A stretch of 59,055 bases of DNA from positions 1-59,055 of the forward strand of contig CAYOEV010000014.1 of assembly GCA_964403075.1 (NCBI GenBank), read 5' to 3'. Numbering within the stretch: position 1 is the first letter of the stretch; each line of letters starts with the position of its first letter. The translations under genes and the position numbers were made by a program. Of the stretch, positions 9,270 to 16,901 are shown one piece after another. The notes beneath the pieces were generated by a model. The model was given only the letters and a program-made list of their open reading frames with translations, made no database searches and had not been told where the DNA came from. The stretch is from CAYOEV01 sp964403075. GTDB lineage: Bacteria > Bacteroidota > Bacteroidia > Cytophagales > Cyclobacteriaceae.

Positions 9270-9318
9270 GGAACGCGCCTGTTGAAATGATTAGATTTAG
9301 ACTTAAATATATACAACC

Positions 9319-10149
9319 ATGAAAAACCCAAAATTCCTTTTAATCCTATTGACCGTTCTGGCATTTGGCTGTGTCACCTGCCAAAATAAAAAAGAACCTC
9401 AGGTAGAAGGTATAGAAATCACTTACAAAACAGATGCTACCGTAATGACCGGTTATTTGTCCCGCGACGTGAATGCAGAAGGTAAACGCCCAGGTATTCT
9501 GGTGGTACACGAATGGTGGGGCCACAATGAATATTCCCGACAAAGGGCTGATATGTTGGCAGAGCTGGGCTATGTGGCCCTGGCTGTGGATATGTATGGT
9601 GAAGGTAAAAACACACAGCACGCCCCTGATGCGGCACAGTTTTCCGGTATGGTCATGAAGAATTTGGATGAAGCCAAAGCCAGGTTTACTGCTGCCTTGG
9701 AGACACTCAAAGAACAGGACGATGTAGATGCGGATCGAATAGGGGCGATGGGTTACTGCTTTGGCGGTAGCGTGGCATTGTCCATGGCCAATGCAGGCTT
9801 TGATCTGGATGCCGTCGCCGCTTTTCATTCTGGCTTGGGCTTGCCGATTCCTCCATCAAACAAGTTGGCAGCCAAGGTATTGGTATGTAATGGGGCTGCG
9901 GATCCTTTTATCCCTCAAAAGCAGGTGGAAGCTTTCAAAGCACAAATGGATAGCGTGAATGCAGATTACAAATACATCAGCTATGAAGGGGTAAAACATG
10001 CTTTTACCAGTAAGCAGGCCGACCAATTGGCAGCTAAGAATGCTGATATGGTAGGCGATGCGCTGGCTTATGATGCAAATGCTGATTCGGCATCTTGGGC
10101 AAGTGCGACTGCTTTTCTGGCTGAGGCATTAAGAAATAATGAAAACTAA
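9319..10149 (+). CDS. Dienelactone hydrolase family lipoprotein
   Basis: An exported alpha/beta hydrolase. A lipoprotein signal ends at Cys18 (LAFGC). The DLH triad is visible: nucleophile Cys147 in GYCFGG, Asp195 in GAADPF and His227 in VKHAFT. An HEWWG oxyanion-region motif lies near residue 64. Cys as nucleophile is typical for DLH proteins. The natural substrate is unknown, because enzymes of this family act on diverse esters and lactones. The last 11 bp overlap the AMP nucleosidase start, suggesting an operon. Confidence 0.9.
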   Translation: MKNPKFLLILLTVLAFGCVTCQNKKEPQVEGIEITYKTDATVMTGYLSRDVNAEGKRPGILVVHEWWGHNEYSRQRADMLAELGYVALAVDMYGEGKNTQHAPDAAQFSGMVMKNLDEAKARFTAALETLKEQDDVDADRIGAMGYCFGGSVALSMANAGFDLDAVAAFHSGLGLPIPPSNKLAAKVLVCNGAADPFIPQKQVEAFKAQMDSVNADYKYISYEGVKHAFTSKQADQLAAKNADMVGDALAYDANADSASWASATAFLAEALRNNEN

Positions 10150-10909
10150 AAAGGATATTGTTGCTAACTGGTTGCCCCGGTATACGGGGCAACCTTTAAA
10201 TGACTTCGGCGAATACATTTTACTGACCAATTTCGATCATTACGTTCATCTATTTGCAAAGTGGAACAATGTTCCTATTGTGGGTGCAGATAAATCCATG
10301 CCTTGTGCAACTTCTGAGGATATAACCATCATCAATTTTGGTATGGGTTCAGCAAATGCAGCTACCGTGGTAGACCTGCTCTCAGCCATAGAACCTAAAG
10401 CGGCCCTGTTTTTGGGTAAATGCGGTGGGTTAAAATCTAAAAATGAAGTGGGTGATTTGATTCTCCCGATTGCTGGTATCAGGGGAGAGGGCACGAGCAA
10501 TGATTACTTTCCGCCAGAAGTGCCTGCATTACCTGCGTTCGCACTTCAAAAGGCCATTTCTACCACCATCCGGGAGCATGAGCAAGACTACTGGACGGGC
10601 ACCGTTTATACGACCAACCGTAGAGTTTGGGAACACGACGACAAGTTCAAGAGATATCTAAAAAAGCTGCGCGCAATGGCCATTGATATGGAAACGGCCA
10701 CGCTCTTTTCTGCAGGATTTAAAAATAGCATTCCGATGGGTGCCCTATTATTGGTCTCTGATGTGCCCATGATGCCTGATGGGGTAAAAACAGACGCCAG
10801 CGATCAGAAGGTGACTGAAAAATATGTAAGTCAGCACTTACAGATTGGTATCGATAGTTTGAATCAATTGATACACAACTCATTGACTGTGAGGCATCTT
10901 AAATTTTGA
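10139..10909 (+). CDS. amn: AMP nucleosidase (short form)
   Basis: Hydrolyses AMP to adenine and ribose 5-phosphate in the cytoplasm. The nucleoside phosphorylase fold is recognisable from FGMGSANAATVVDLL, the LGKCGGL loop and AIDMETATLFS, whose Glu contacts the ribose. At 256 aa it contains only the catalytic domain, without the N-terminal regulatory domain of the E. coli enzyme (about 480 aa). This short form is the one I associate with Bacteroidota. It overlaps the upstream hydrolase gene and ends in a strong terminator. Confidence 0.85.
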   Translation: MKTKKDIVANWLPRYTGQPLNDFGEYILLTNFDHYVHLFAKWNNVPIVGADKSMPCATSEDITIINFGMGSANAATVVDLLSAIEPKAALFLGKCGGLKSKNEVGDLILPIAGIRGEGTSNDYFPPEVPALPAFALQKAISTTIREHEQDYWTGTVYTTNRRVWEHDDKFKRYLKKLRAMAIDMETATLFSAGFKNSIPMGALLLVSDVPMMPDGVKTDASDQKVTEKYVSQHLQIGIDSLNQLIHNSLTVRHLKF

Positions 10910-10910
10910 A

Positions 10911-10936
10911 AAAGCTCCCACTGGGGGAGCTTTTAT
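10911..10936. terminator. Bidirectional intrinsic terminator
   Basis: AAAGCTCCC (10911-10919) pairs perfectly with GGGAGCTTT (10925-10933). T runs flank it on both strands, so it can serve both the AMP nucleosidase gene and the convergent superoxide dismutase gene. Confidence 0.9.
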
Positions 10937-10963
10937 TTTAATTGCGCTGGTGGTTGTTCAGGC

Positions 10964-11572
10964 CTACTTGTTCTCCTCGAAAAGCTTGTTGACTTCTTCC
11001 CAGTTGATGACGTCATAAAAAGCCGAAATGTAATCCGGACGCTTGTTCTGATATTTCAGGTAGTAGGCGTGCTCCCACACATCCAAACCCAGAATGGGTG
11101 TTCCATCGCAGCCAGCTTCAGGCATCAAAGGATTGTCCTGATTAGGGGTGGAACAAATTTCGAGTTGGCCGCCAGGAAGTACACACAACCAGGCCCAACC
11201 GGATCCAAAACGGGTTGCCGCGGCCTCACTGAATTTTTCTTTGAAGTCGGCGTAAGAACCTAAACTCGCATTAATTGCTTCCGCAACAGCACCATTGGGT
11301 TCACCGCCCCCATTGGGACTCATGACCGTCCAAAAAAGGCTGTGGTTGTAATGTCCGCCACCATTGTTTCTGACCGCTGCGTTGGAAGTGTGATTTTTCA
11401 ATAGCTCTTCCAAGGATTTACCGACCAAGTTGCTGTCTGCATCTACTGCTGCATTCAACTTGGTCACGTAACCGTTGTGATGCTTTCCGTGGTGAATCTC
11501 CATGGTTTGCGCATCGATGTGTGGTTCAAGCGCTTCAGGTGCGTAAGGAAGATTAGGAAGTTCAAATGACAT
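10964..11572 (-). CDS. sodA: Superoxide dismutase, Fe/Mn family (Mn-type or cambialistic)
   Basis: Converts superoxide to oxygen and peroxide. No signal peptide, so cytoplasmic. Metal ligands are visible in order: His in MEIHHGKHH, His in GGGHYNHSLFW, then Asp and His in DVWEHAYY. The GGGHxNH context and the Gln of NQDNPLM are typical of Mn-type enzymes, but many relatives accept either metal, so the sodA symbol is tentative. At 202 aa the length is normal. It appears monocistronic, facing a bidirectional terminator. Confidence 0.93.
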   Translation of the reverse strand: MSFELPNLPYAPEALEPHIDAQTMEIHHGKHHNGYVTKLNAAVDADSNLVGKSLEELLKNHTSNAAVRNNGGGHYNHSLFWTVMSPNGGGEPNGAVAEAINASLGSYADFKEKFSEAAATRFGSGWAWLCVLPGGQLEICSTPNQDNPLMPEAGCDGTPILGLDVWEHAYYLKYQNKRPDYISAFYDVINWEEVNKLFEENK

Positions 11573-11634
11573 GCGTATGATTTTTAGGATTCAAGTATAT
11601 TTTTATTACAGAACAAAAGAAAGAATCAAAAAGG

Positions 11635-12084
11635 TCAGGAGCGAATCTTTCGAAAAAATTCTTCGATAAGAATTTCTGCATGACTGGCCATGAGACCGGA
11701 TTGCACCTTGGTTTTTGGATGGAGGAGGGGTCGGTCGTTGAGTGAATAACCTCTTTTTTTGTCTGGAGCGGCAAAGTGTATCGCACCAATTTGCGTCCAA
11801 TATAGCGCGCCTGCACACATGGTGCAGGGTTCGAGCGTTACGTACAAGGTGCACTCGTTTAGGTATTTGGAGCCGAGGTGATTTTGAGCCGAGGTGATGG
11901 CCAGCATCTCTGCATGGGCCGTTACATCTTGCAATTTTTCGGTTAGATTGTGTGCTTTGGCAATGATGCGCCGGTTGCATTCAATTACTGCACCTACTGG
12001 GATTTCTCCCTCCAACATGGCTTGTTCTGCTTCCTTGAGGGCCTGCTTCATAAAATACTCCGGAGAATGAATGGATAACTCCAT
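11635..12084 (-). CDS. tadA: tRNA-specific adenosine deaminase
   Basis: Deaminates A34 to inosine in tRNA-Arg(ACG). The zinc-binding deaminase motif is complete: H57-A-E59 with Glu59 as proton shuttle, then P-C87-T-M-C90. At 149 aa the length is normal. It is separated by one base from the upstream secreted-protein gene, so the two are probably co-transcribed. Confidence 0.94.
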   Translation of the reverse strand: MELSIHSPEYFMKQALKEAEQAMLEGEIPVGAVIECNRRIIAKAHNLTEKLQDVTAHAEMLAITSAQNHLGSKYLNECTLYVTLEPCTMCAGALYWTQIGAIHFAAPDKKRGYSLNDRPLLHPKTKVQSGLMASHAEILIEEFFRKIRS

Positions 12085-12085
12085 G

Positions 12086-12631
12086 CTATTTGGTGCGAAG
12101 AGACGTCATGGCATCGATCATGGCAGGGCGCCAGAATTCTTCACGCGCTGCTGGGGTGGTGAATCGGCAAATGAGTACACCATCATTCAGAATGATATAT
12201 TTTAAAAAATTGTAATCATTCCTTTGGGTAGTACCGCGTAGCATATCTGCATCGTTTATGATCGTTGATACGTATTCAAAGTAAATAACTGGTCTTCCGT
12301 TTTCCTGAACCATTTCTTCTCGCTTCATGCTCACGCGATCATACAGTTGCATAATGCTGGCTTTGTAAAATTGTTTGAGAAGTTTAGGGTCCGACTGATC
12401 CCATCGTTGACGGGATCTCGAAACTTCCATTTCAGTGCGTCCGTCGGTGTGGCTAAATTCAGCAATGAATTCCCTGATGCTGCGCTTTGCCGTGGTGGTA
12501 GGTAATCTCTGAAATTCGGTAGGCACTTTCATGGAAATATTTTTCGTAAGATCTGTGCGTTGCAGCGTGACCTGTGCATGCGTAACCAGGACAAATGCCA
12601 TGGTTAAAAGAAAGATTCCGTTTTTTTTCAT
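12086..12631 (-). CDS. Secreted protein of unknown function
   Basis: 181 aa with a clear signal peptide (MKKNGIFLLTMAFVLVTHAQ, cleavage probably after HAQ). The remainder looks like a compact alpha/beta domain with a PTEFQRLP segment after an initial strand, and VIYFEYVST and LICRFTTPA strands. It resembles small periplasmic proteins with a PsbP/MOG1-like outline, but I cannot assign a family. It lies immediately upstream of tadA and divergent from aspS. Confidence 0.75.
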   Translation of the reverse strand: MKKNGIFLLTMAFVLVTHAQVTLQRTDLTKNISMKVPTEFQRLPTTTAKRSIREFIAEFSHTDGRTEMEVSRSRQRWDQSDPKLLKQFYKASIMQLYDRVSMKREEMVQENGRPVIYFEYVSTIINDADMLRGTTQRNDYNFLKYIILNDGVLICRFTTPAAREEFWRPAMIDAMTSLRTK

Positions 12632-12658
12632 AAGCGATGACCTGCTAAAAGTATCGTG

Positions 12659-12666
12659 TAAATTTG
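12659..12666 (+). promoter_or_regulatory. Candidate -7 box for aspS
   Basis: TAAATTTG matches TAnnTTTG exactly, 38 bp upstream of the aspS ATG and within the divergent gap. A convincing -33 TTG is not seen. Confidence 0.5.
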
Positions 12667-12704
12667 CGGCTGTTTTGATTTAACCTCCTAATTTATGTCC
12701 ACTA

Positions 12705-14462
12705 ATGTATAGAACGCACAATTGTGGTGAACTGCGCTTGTCAAATGTAGGCGAGTCTGTTCGGCTGGCAGGCTGGATTCAACGTATTCGTGACAAGGGT
12801 GGCATGTTATGGATAGATCTGCGTGATCGCTATGGCTTGACGCAGTTGATCTTCAACGAAGATCAAACAGCGGTTGAACTATTTAGACAAGCCAGGAGCA
12901 CAGGGCGTGAATACGTAATACAGGTGGATGGGCTGGTCATTGAACGAGTTTCTAAAAACTCAAAGCTGCCTACTGGTGAAGTGGAGATAGCGGTAAAGGC
13001 AATGTCAGTACTCAGTTCTTCAGAAACGCCGCCTTTTACCATTGAAACTGAAACGGATGGGGGTGAAGACTTGCGCATGAAATACCGATACCTTGACCTA
13101 CGGCGTCACCCCATGCAAACGCACATGAAGCTTCGTCATCGGCTAATGCAGCTTATCAGGAGGTATTTAGATGAAATTGATTTTTTAGAAATTGAGACGC
13201 CCTATCTGATCAAATCAACGCCAGAGGGGGCGCGGGACTTTGTGGTGCCATCCCGCATGAACCCGGGTCAGTTCTATGCCTTGCCGCAATCACCACAGAC
13301 ATTTAAGCAGCTACTAATGGTAAGCGGCATGGATCGTTATTTTCAAATCGTACGCTGCTTCAGGGATGAAGACCTCCGTGCAGACCGGCAGCCTGAGTTT
13401 ACCCAGCTGGATTGTGAGATGGCATTTGTAGAGCAGGAGGATGTCCTGCAAACCTTTGAAATGTTAATTCAGGGGGTTTATCAAGAGCTTAAATCAGTGG
13501 CGTTGGGGTCCTTCCCAAGAATGACCTACGCTGAGGCCATGGACAAGTATGGTTCCGATAAGCCGGATTTACGGTTCGAAATGCCTTTCGTTCATTTAAA
13601 TGAGCTGGTGCAGGGTCATGGTTTTCAAGTATTTGATGCTGCTGAAACAGTGGTGGGTATCTGTGTCAAAGGAGCCGCAAACTACTCGCGAAAGCAGCTC
13701 GATGCGTTGACGGAATTTGTAAAAAAACCTCAGGTGGGGGCCAGAGGGCTGGTGTACGTCAAATGGACGGAGGACCAGATCAAATCCTCCTTGGACAAGT
13801 TCTATTCTGCTGAAGCTTTGCATCAATGGATGAATAAGGCAAACGCCACCCCTGGAGATCTTTTGCTGGTATTGGCTGGGGAGCGCTCTTCCACCCTGAG
13901 TGCCATGAATAATCTTCGTTTGCACATGGGTGATGAATTAGGTTTGAGGGATCCTGAGAAAGTGGCACCGCTTTGGGTGGTGGATTTTCCTTTGCTTGAA
14001 TGGGATGAGGAGACCCAACGTTTCTATGCCATGCATCACCCATTTACTGCGCCCAAAAACGACGATATTGCGCTGCTTGCCTCAAATCCGGGTAAGGTAC
14101 GTGCCAATGCCTATGATCTGGTAATCAATGGTGTGGAGATTGGCGGTGGCAGCATTCGCATTCATGAGGCTCGATTGCAACAGCAGATGTTTGATCATCT
14201 GGGATTCACAAAGCAGGAAGCGGAAGAACAATTTGGCTTTTTAATGGGCGCCTTTAAATACGGCGCTCCCCCCCATGGCGGGATTGCCCTTGGATTCGAC
14301 AGGCTGTGTGCTCAATTGGCGGGAAAGGAAAACATTCGGGAATTTATTGCGTTTCCAAAGAATAATGCTGGACGAGATGTAATGATTGAGGCGCCAGCCG
14401 CCATCTCCGAGAGCCAACTAAATGAACTGGGTTTGGAAGTTCACTCCTCTAAAAAGGTGTGA
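12705..14462 (+). CDS. aspS: Aspartyl-tRNA synthetase
   Basis: Charges tRNA-Asp. It has an N-terminal OB-fold anticodon domain (about 1-110), class II motif 1 around ETPYLIKSTPEGARDF, motif 2 in FRDEDLRADRQPEFTQLD, the bacterial insert (GAD) domain at about 290-410, and motif 3 in GIALGFDRL. At 585 aa it is the usual bacterial form. The ATG at 12705 is used because an ATG at 12695 is out of frame. First gene of a rightward run to 19124. Confidence 0.97.
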   Translation: MYRTHNCGELRLSNVGESVRLAGWIQRIRDKGGMLWIDLRDRYGLTQLIFNEDQTAVELFRQARSTGREYVIQVDGLVIERVSKNSKLPTGEVEIAVKAMSVLSSSETPPFTIETETDGGEDLRMKYRYLDLRRHPMQTHMKLRHRLMQLIRRYLDEIDFLEIETPYLIKSTPEGARDFVVPSRMNPGQFYALPQSPQTFKQLLMVSGMDRYFQIVRCFRDEDLRADRQPEFTQLDCEMAFVEQEDVLQTFEMLIQGVYQELKSVALGSFPRMTYAEAMDKYGSDKPDLRFEMPFVHLNELVQGHGFQVFDAAETVVGICVKGAANYSRKQLDALTEFVKKPQVGARGLVYVKWTEDQIKSSLDKFYSAEALHQWMNKANATPGDLLLVLAGERSSTLSAMNNLRLHMGDELGLRDPEKVAPLWVVDFPLLEWDEETQRFYAMHHPFTAPKNDDIALLASNPGKVRANAYDLVINGVEIGGGSIRIHEARLQQQMFDHLGFTKQEAEEQFGFLMGAFKYGAPPHGGIALGFDRLCAQLAGKENIREFIAFPKNNAGRDVMIEAPAAISESQLNELGLEVHSSKKV

Positions 14463-14494
14463 ATTGATTAAATTAATGGCCTTAATGTTATTAA

Positions 14495-15442
14495 ATGACT
14501 AAAAAATTTCTTTTATACTCTTCACCTTTTATGCTCCTGTTTATAGCCTTTTCGCTGTTGGAGCCCTACTTCTACGTGAATTTTTTTGCGAGCACCAGCC
14601 TGGACAGGCTGAAAGGGAAAGATTTTGTTGTAATTGCTCATAAAGGTGCATCAGGAGAGAAGTTGGCTCCAGAAAATACCCTGCCTGCCATCGAAATGGC
14701 GTTGGAAATGGGAGTTGACATGATCGAATTGGATGTCAGGCATACCAAGGATGAAGAAATTGTAGTTTTTCATGATGCAACATTGGAGCGAACCACCAAT
14801 TTTAGAGAGTGGAAGGAGGCGAATAATATTACGGATGACCGGGGGTCGGGTGTGGAAGCGTACACGCTGGAGGAAATTAAACAGTTGGACGCCGGATCCT
14901 GGAAGGACTCAAAATGGACAGGTACCCAGGTGCCCACTTTAAAGGAAGCTTTAGACCTCATCGACGGTCGTTGTCAGGTACTTATAGAGATTAAACATAT
15001 GGATCACCCCCATTATCACGATTTTTCGGAGAAACTGGTTGAGGTCATTCACAAGGAAAAGAAAGGTGTGGAATGGATCATTTTACAATCTTACGAACAA
15101 GAGTACATAGATGATGTACATGAACTGGATGATCACATCCAAACAAAAAGGCTAATCATTGGAGAAGATTCGGCCCCATTACTGGCTTTTTATTTGGAGA
15201 CACGCATGCTATTGGGTCATGCCAAGGAATCTAATCGAACCAAAGCTTTGAATCCGGAGTGGACGACTTTATCTCCGCGCAGGATTTTCCGCATGCATGC
15301 CCGGGGGTATGAAGTTTTTGCATACCCTGTGAATACGCGGGAAGACATGATCAAAATGCTGAATGCAGGGGTGGATGGCATCATTACTGACAATCCCGAT
15401 GTATTGTTGCAACTGCGCAATGACATTCGTTCGTTACAGTAG
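14495..15442 (+). CDS. Membrane-anchored glycerophosphodiester phosphodiesterase
   Basis: Likely cleaves glycerophosphodiesters to glycerol 3-phosphate and an alcohol. An N-terminal hydrophobic segment (about 5-25) anchors or exports it. The TIM-barrel GDPD motifs are visible: AHKGASGEKLAPENT, with Lys in place of the usual Arg after the first His, ELDVRHTKDEEIVVFHD with metal-binding Glu and Asp, and the second catalytic His. At the end, VDGIITDNPD is the family C-terminal signature. It is followed after 5 bp by the redoxin gene. A second, lipoprotein-type GDPD lies at 29353-30225. Confidence 0.9.
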   Translation: MTKKFLLYSSPFMLLFIAFSLLEPYFYVNFFASTSLDRLKGKDFVVIAHKGASGEKLAPENTLPAIEMALEMGVDMIELDVRHTKDEEIVVFHDATLERTTNFREWKEANNITDDRGSGVEAYTLEEIKQLDAGSWKDSKWTGTQVPTLKEALDLIDGRCQVLIEIKHMDHPHYHDFSEKLVEVIHKEKKGVEWIILQSYEQEYIDDVHELDDHIQTKRLIIGEDSAPLLAFYLETRMLLGHAKESNRTKALNPEWTTLSPRRIFRMHARGYEVFAYPVNTREDMIKMLNAGVDGIITDNPDVLLQLRNDIRSLQ

Positions 15443-15447
15443 GGGAT

Positions 15448-16002
15448 ATGTCATTAACAGTCTCACAAATGCTACCACTGGGCACTGTGGCGCCCGCTTT
15501 TGAACTGCATGAAGTTACATCCCAGCAAAAAAGGCGTTTACAGGATGTGCGTGGTCAAAAAGGCACGGTTGTTATGTTTATTTGCGCCCATTGCCCGTAT
15601 GTAAAACACTTAGAATCCAATCTGGGTCGATTCGCAGCCTATTACCAAACAAAGGGAATTGGCTTTATTGCCATTTCTTCTAATGATGTGGAACAGTACC
15701 CGGAAGATGGCCCACAAGGGCTGTGTATGCAAGCGGAGAAGAATGATTTTCCCTTCCCCTACTTTTTAGACGAAACTCAGGAAGTTGCACGTGCCTATGA
15801 TGCAGCTTGTACCCCAGATTTTTATTTATTCGATGCAGAATTGAAATGTGTTTATCGAGGCAGGTATGACAACTCATCACCGGGTAAGGAGGTGCCTGTG
15901 ACGGGAGCAGATCTTGCAGCAGCCATCGATAAATTATTGGCGGCGAAACCCATTGACCAGGATCAGCTACCTAGCATGGGTTGCAACATCAAGTGGAGGT
16001 AA
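15448..16002 (+). CDS. Thioredoxin-fold redoxin (AhpC/TSA-like), cytoplasmic
   Basis: 184 aa without a signal peptide. It has a peroxiredoxin-type opening (LGTVAPAFEL) and the active-site motif C46-A-H-C49-P-Y-V-K at the position of the peroxidatic Cys. That CxxC is thioredoxin-like, so it may act as a disulfide reductase or a peroxiredoxin. A cis-Pro region (CTPDFYLFD) supports the thioredoxin fold. Similar 'thioredoxin family' proteins are common and poorly characterised. It is 5 bp downstream of the GDPD gene. Confidence 0.85.
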   Translation: MSLTVSQMLPLGTVAPAFELHEVTSQQKRRLQDVRGQKGTVVMFICAHCPYVKHLESNLGRFAAYYQTKGIGFIAISSNDVEQYPEDGPQGLCMQAEKNDFPFPYFLDETQEVARAYDAACTPDFYLFDAELKCVYRGRYDNSSPGKEVPVTGADLAAAIDKLLAAKPIDQDQLPSMGCNIKWR

Positions 16003-16058
16003 TTGGTGGAATTGGATTGCCGGGGCTTTTTTCTAAATTGCCGGCTCAACTTTAAACG

Positions 16059-16877
16059 ATGAGCAGCTCGAAAGAATCGATCAAAATAGTCACTACGCGT
16101 AAATTACGTGAGATGAAGGCAGAAGGCAAGAAAATCTCTATGCTTACTGCCTATGATTTCTCGATGGCCCGAATTCTTGATGATGCGGGTATTGACGTGC
16201 TGCTCGTTGGTGACTCAGCTTCCAATGTGATGGCGGGTAATGAGACTACGCTGCCTATCACACTGGATCATATGATCTGGCATGCCACTTCCGTTGTTAA
16301 GGCGGTTAATCGCGCGCTAGTAGTGGTGGATGTGCCGTTTGGCAGTTATCAGGGAAGCTCTGGTGAGGCCCTGCGTTCTTGTATACGCATCATGAAGGAG
16401 TCCGGCGGCCATGCGGTGAAAATGGAAGGCGGCATCGAGATCAAAGAGAGTATTCTCCGGGTCATTTCTTCTGGTATACCGGTAATGGGTCACCTTGGAC
16501 TTACGCCGCAATCCATTTACCAGTTTGGTACCTATTCGGTGAGAGCCAAGGAGGAAGGGGAGGCGGAGAAACTGCTGTCAGATGCACGCCTGCTGCAAGA
16601 GCTGGGATGCTTTGCACTGGTGCTTGAGAAAATCCCTTCTGCATTGGCCAAGCAGGTAGCAGCTGAATTGGAGATACCCACCATAGGTATTGGTGCCGGC
16701 CCCGACGTAGACGGTCAGGTACTGGTGGTTCACGACATGCTGGGTATCACACAAAACTTTAAACCACGATTCTTAAGACAATATGCCGACTTGAATCAAA
16801 TTATTTACCAGGCCACGAACCAATATATCCTTGATGTTAAATCGGGGAATTTTCCTAATGACAAGGAAAGCTATTGA
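16059..16877 (+). CDS. panB: 3-methyl-2-oxobutanoate hydroxymethyltransferase
   Basis: Makes ketopantoate from alpha-ketoisovalerate and methylene-THF, the first committed step to pantothenate and CoA. Family signatures: MLTAYDFSMA, LLVGDSASNVM, DVPFGSYQ, VKMEGG, GHLGLTPQS and IGIGAGPDVDGQVLV. The Mg-binding Asp residues (VGDS and VVVDVPF) are in place. At 272 aa the length is normal. panC and panD are not in the window. Confidence 0.96.
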   Translation: MSSSKESIKIVTTRKLREMKAEGKKISMLTAYDFSMARILDDAGIDVLLVGDSASNVMAGNETTLPITLDHMIWHATSVVKAVNRALVVVDVPFGSYQGSSGEALRSCIRIMKESGGHAVKMEGGIEIKESILRVISSGIPVMGHLGLTPQSIYQFGTYSVRAKEEGEAEKLLSDARLLQELGCFALVLEKIPSALAKQVAAELEIPTIGIGAGPDVDGQVLVVHDMLGITQNFKPRFLRQYADLNQIIYQATNQYILDVKSGNFPNDKESY

Positions 16878-16901
16878 TTAGATTGAATTACTACCTATTA
16901 C

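Noticed and set aside
16017..16044. Repeated TTGCCGG before panB
   Set aside because: Seven bases, two copies, no dyad or promoter relation; not distinguishable from chance.
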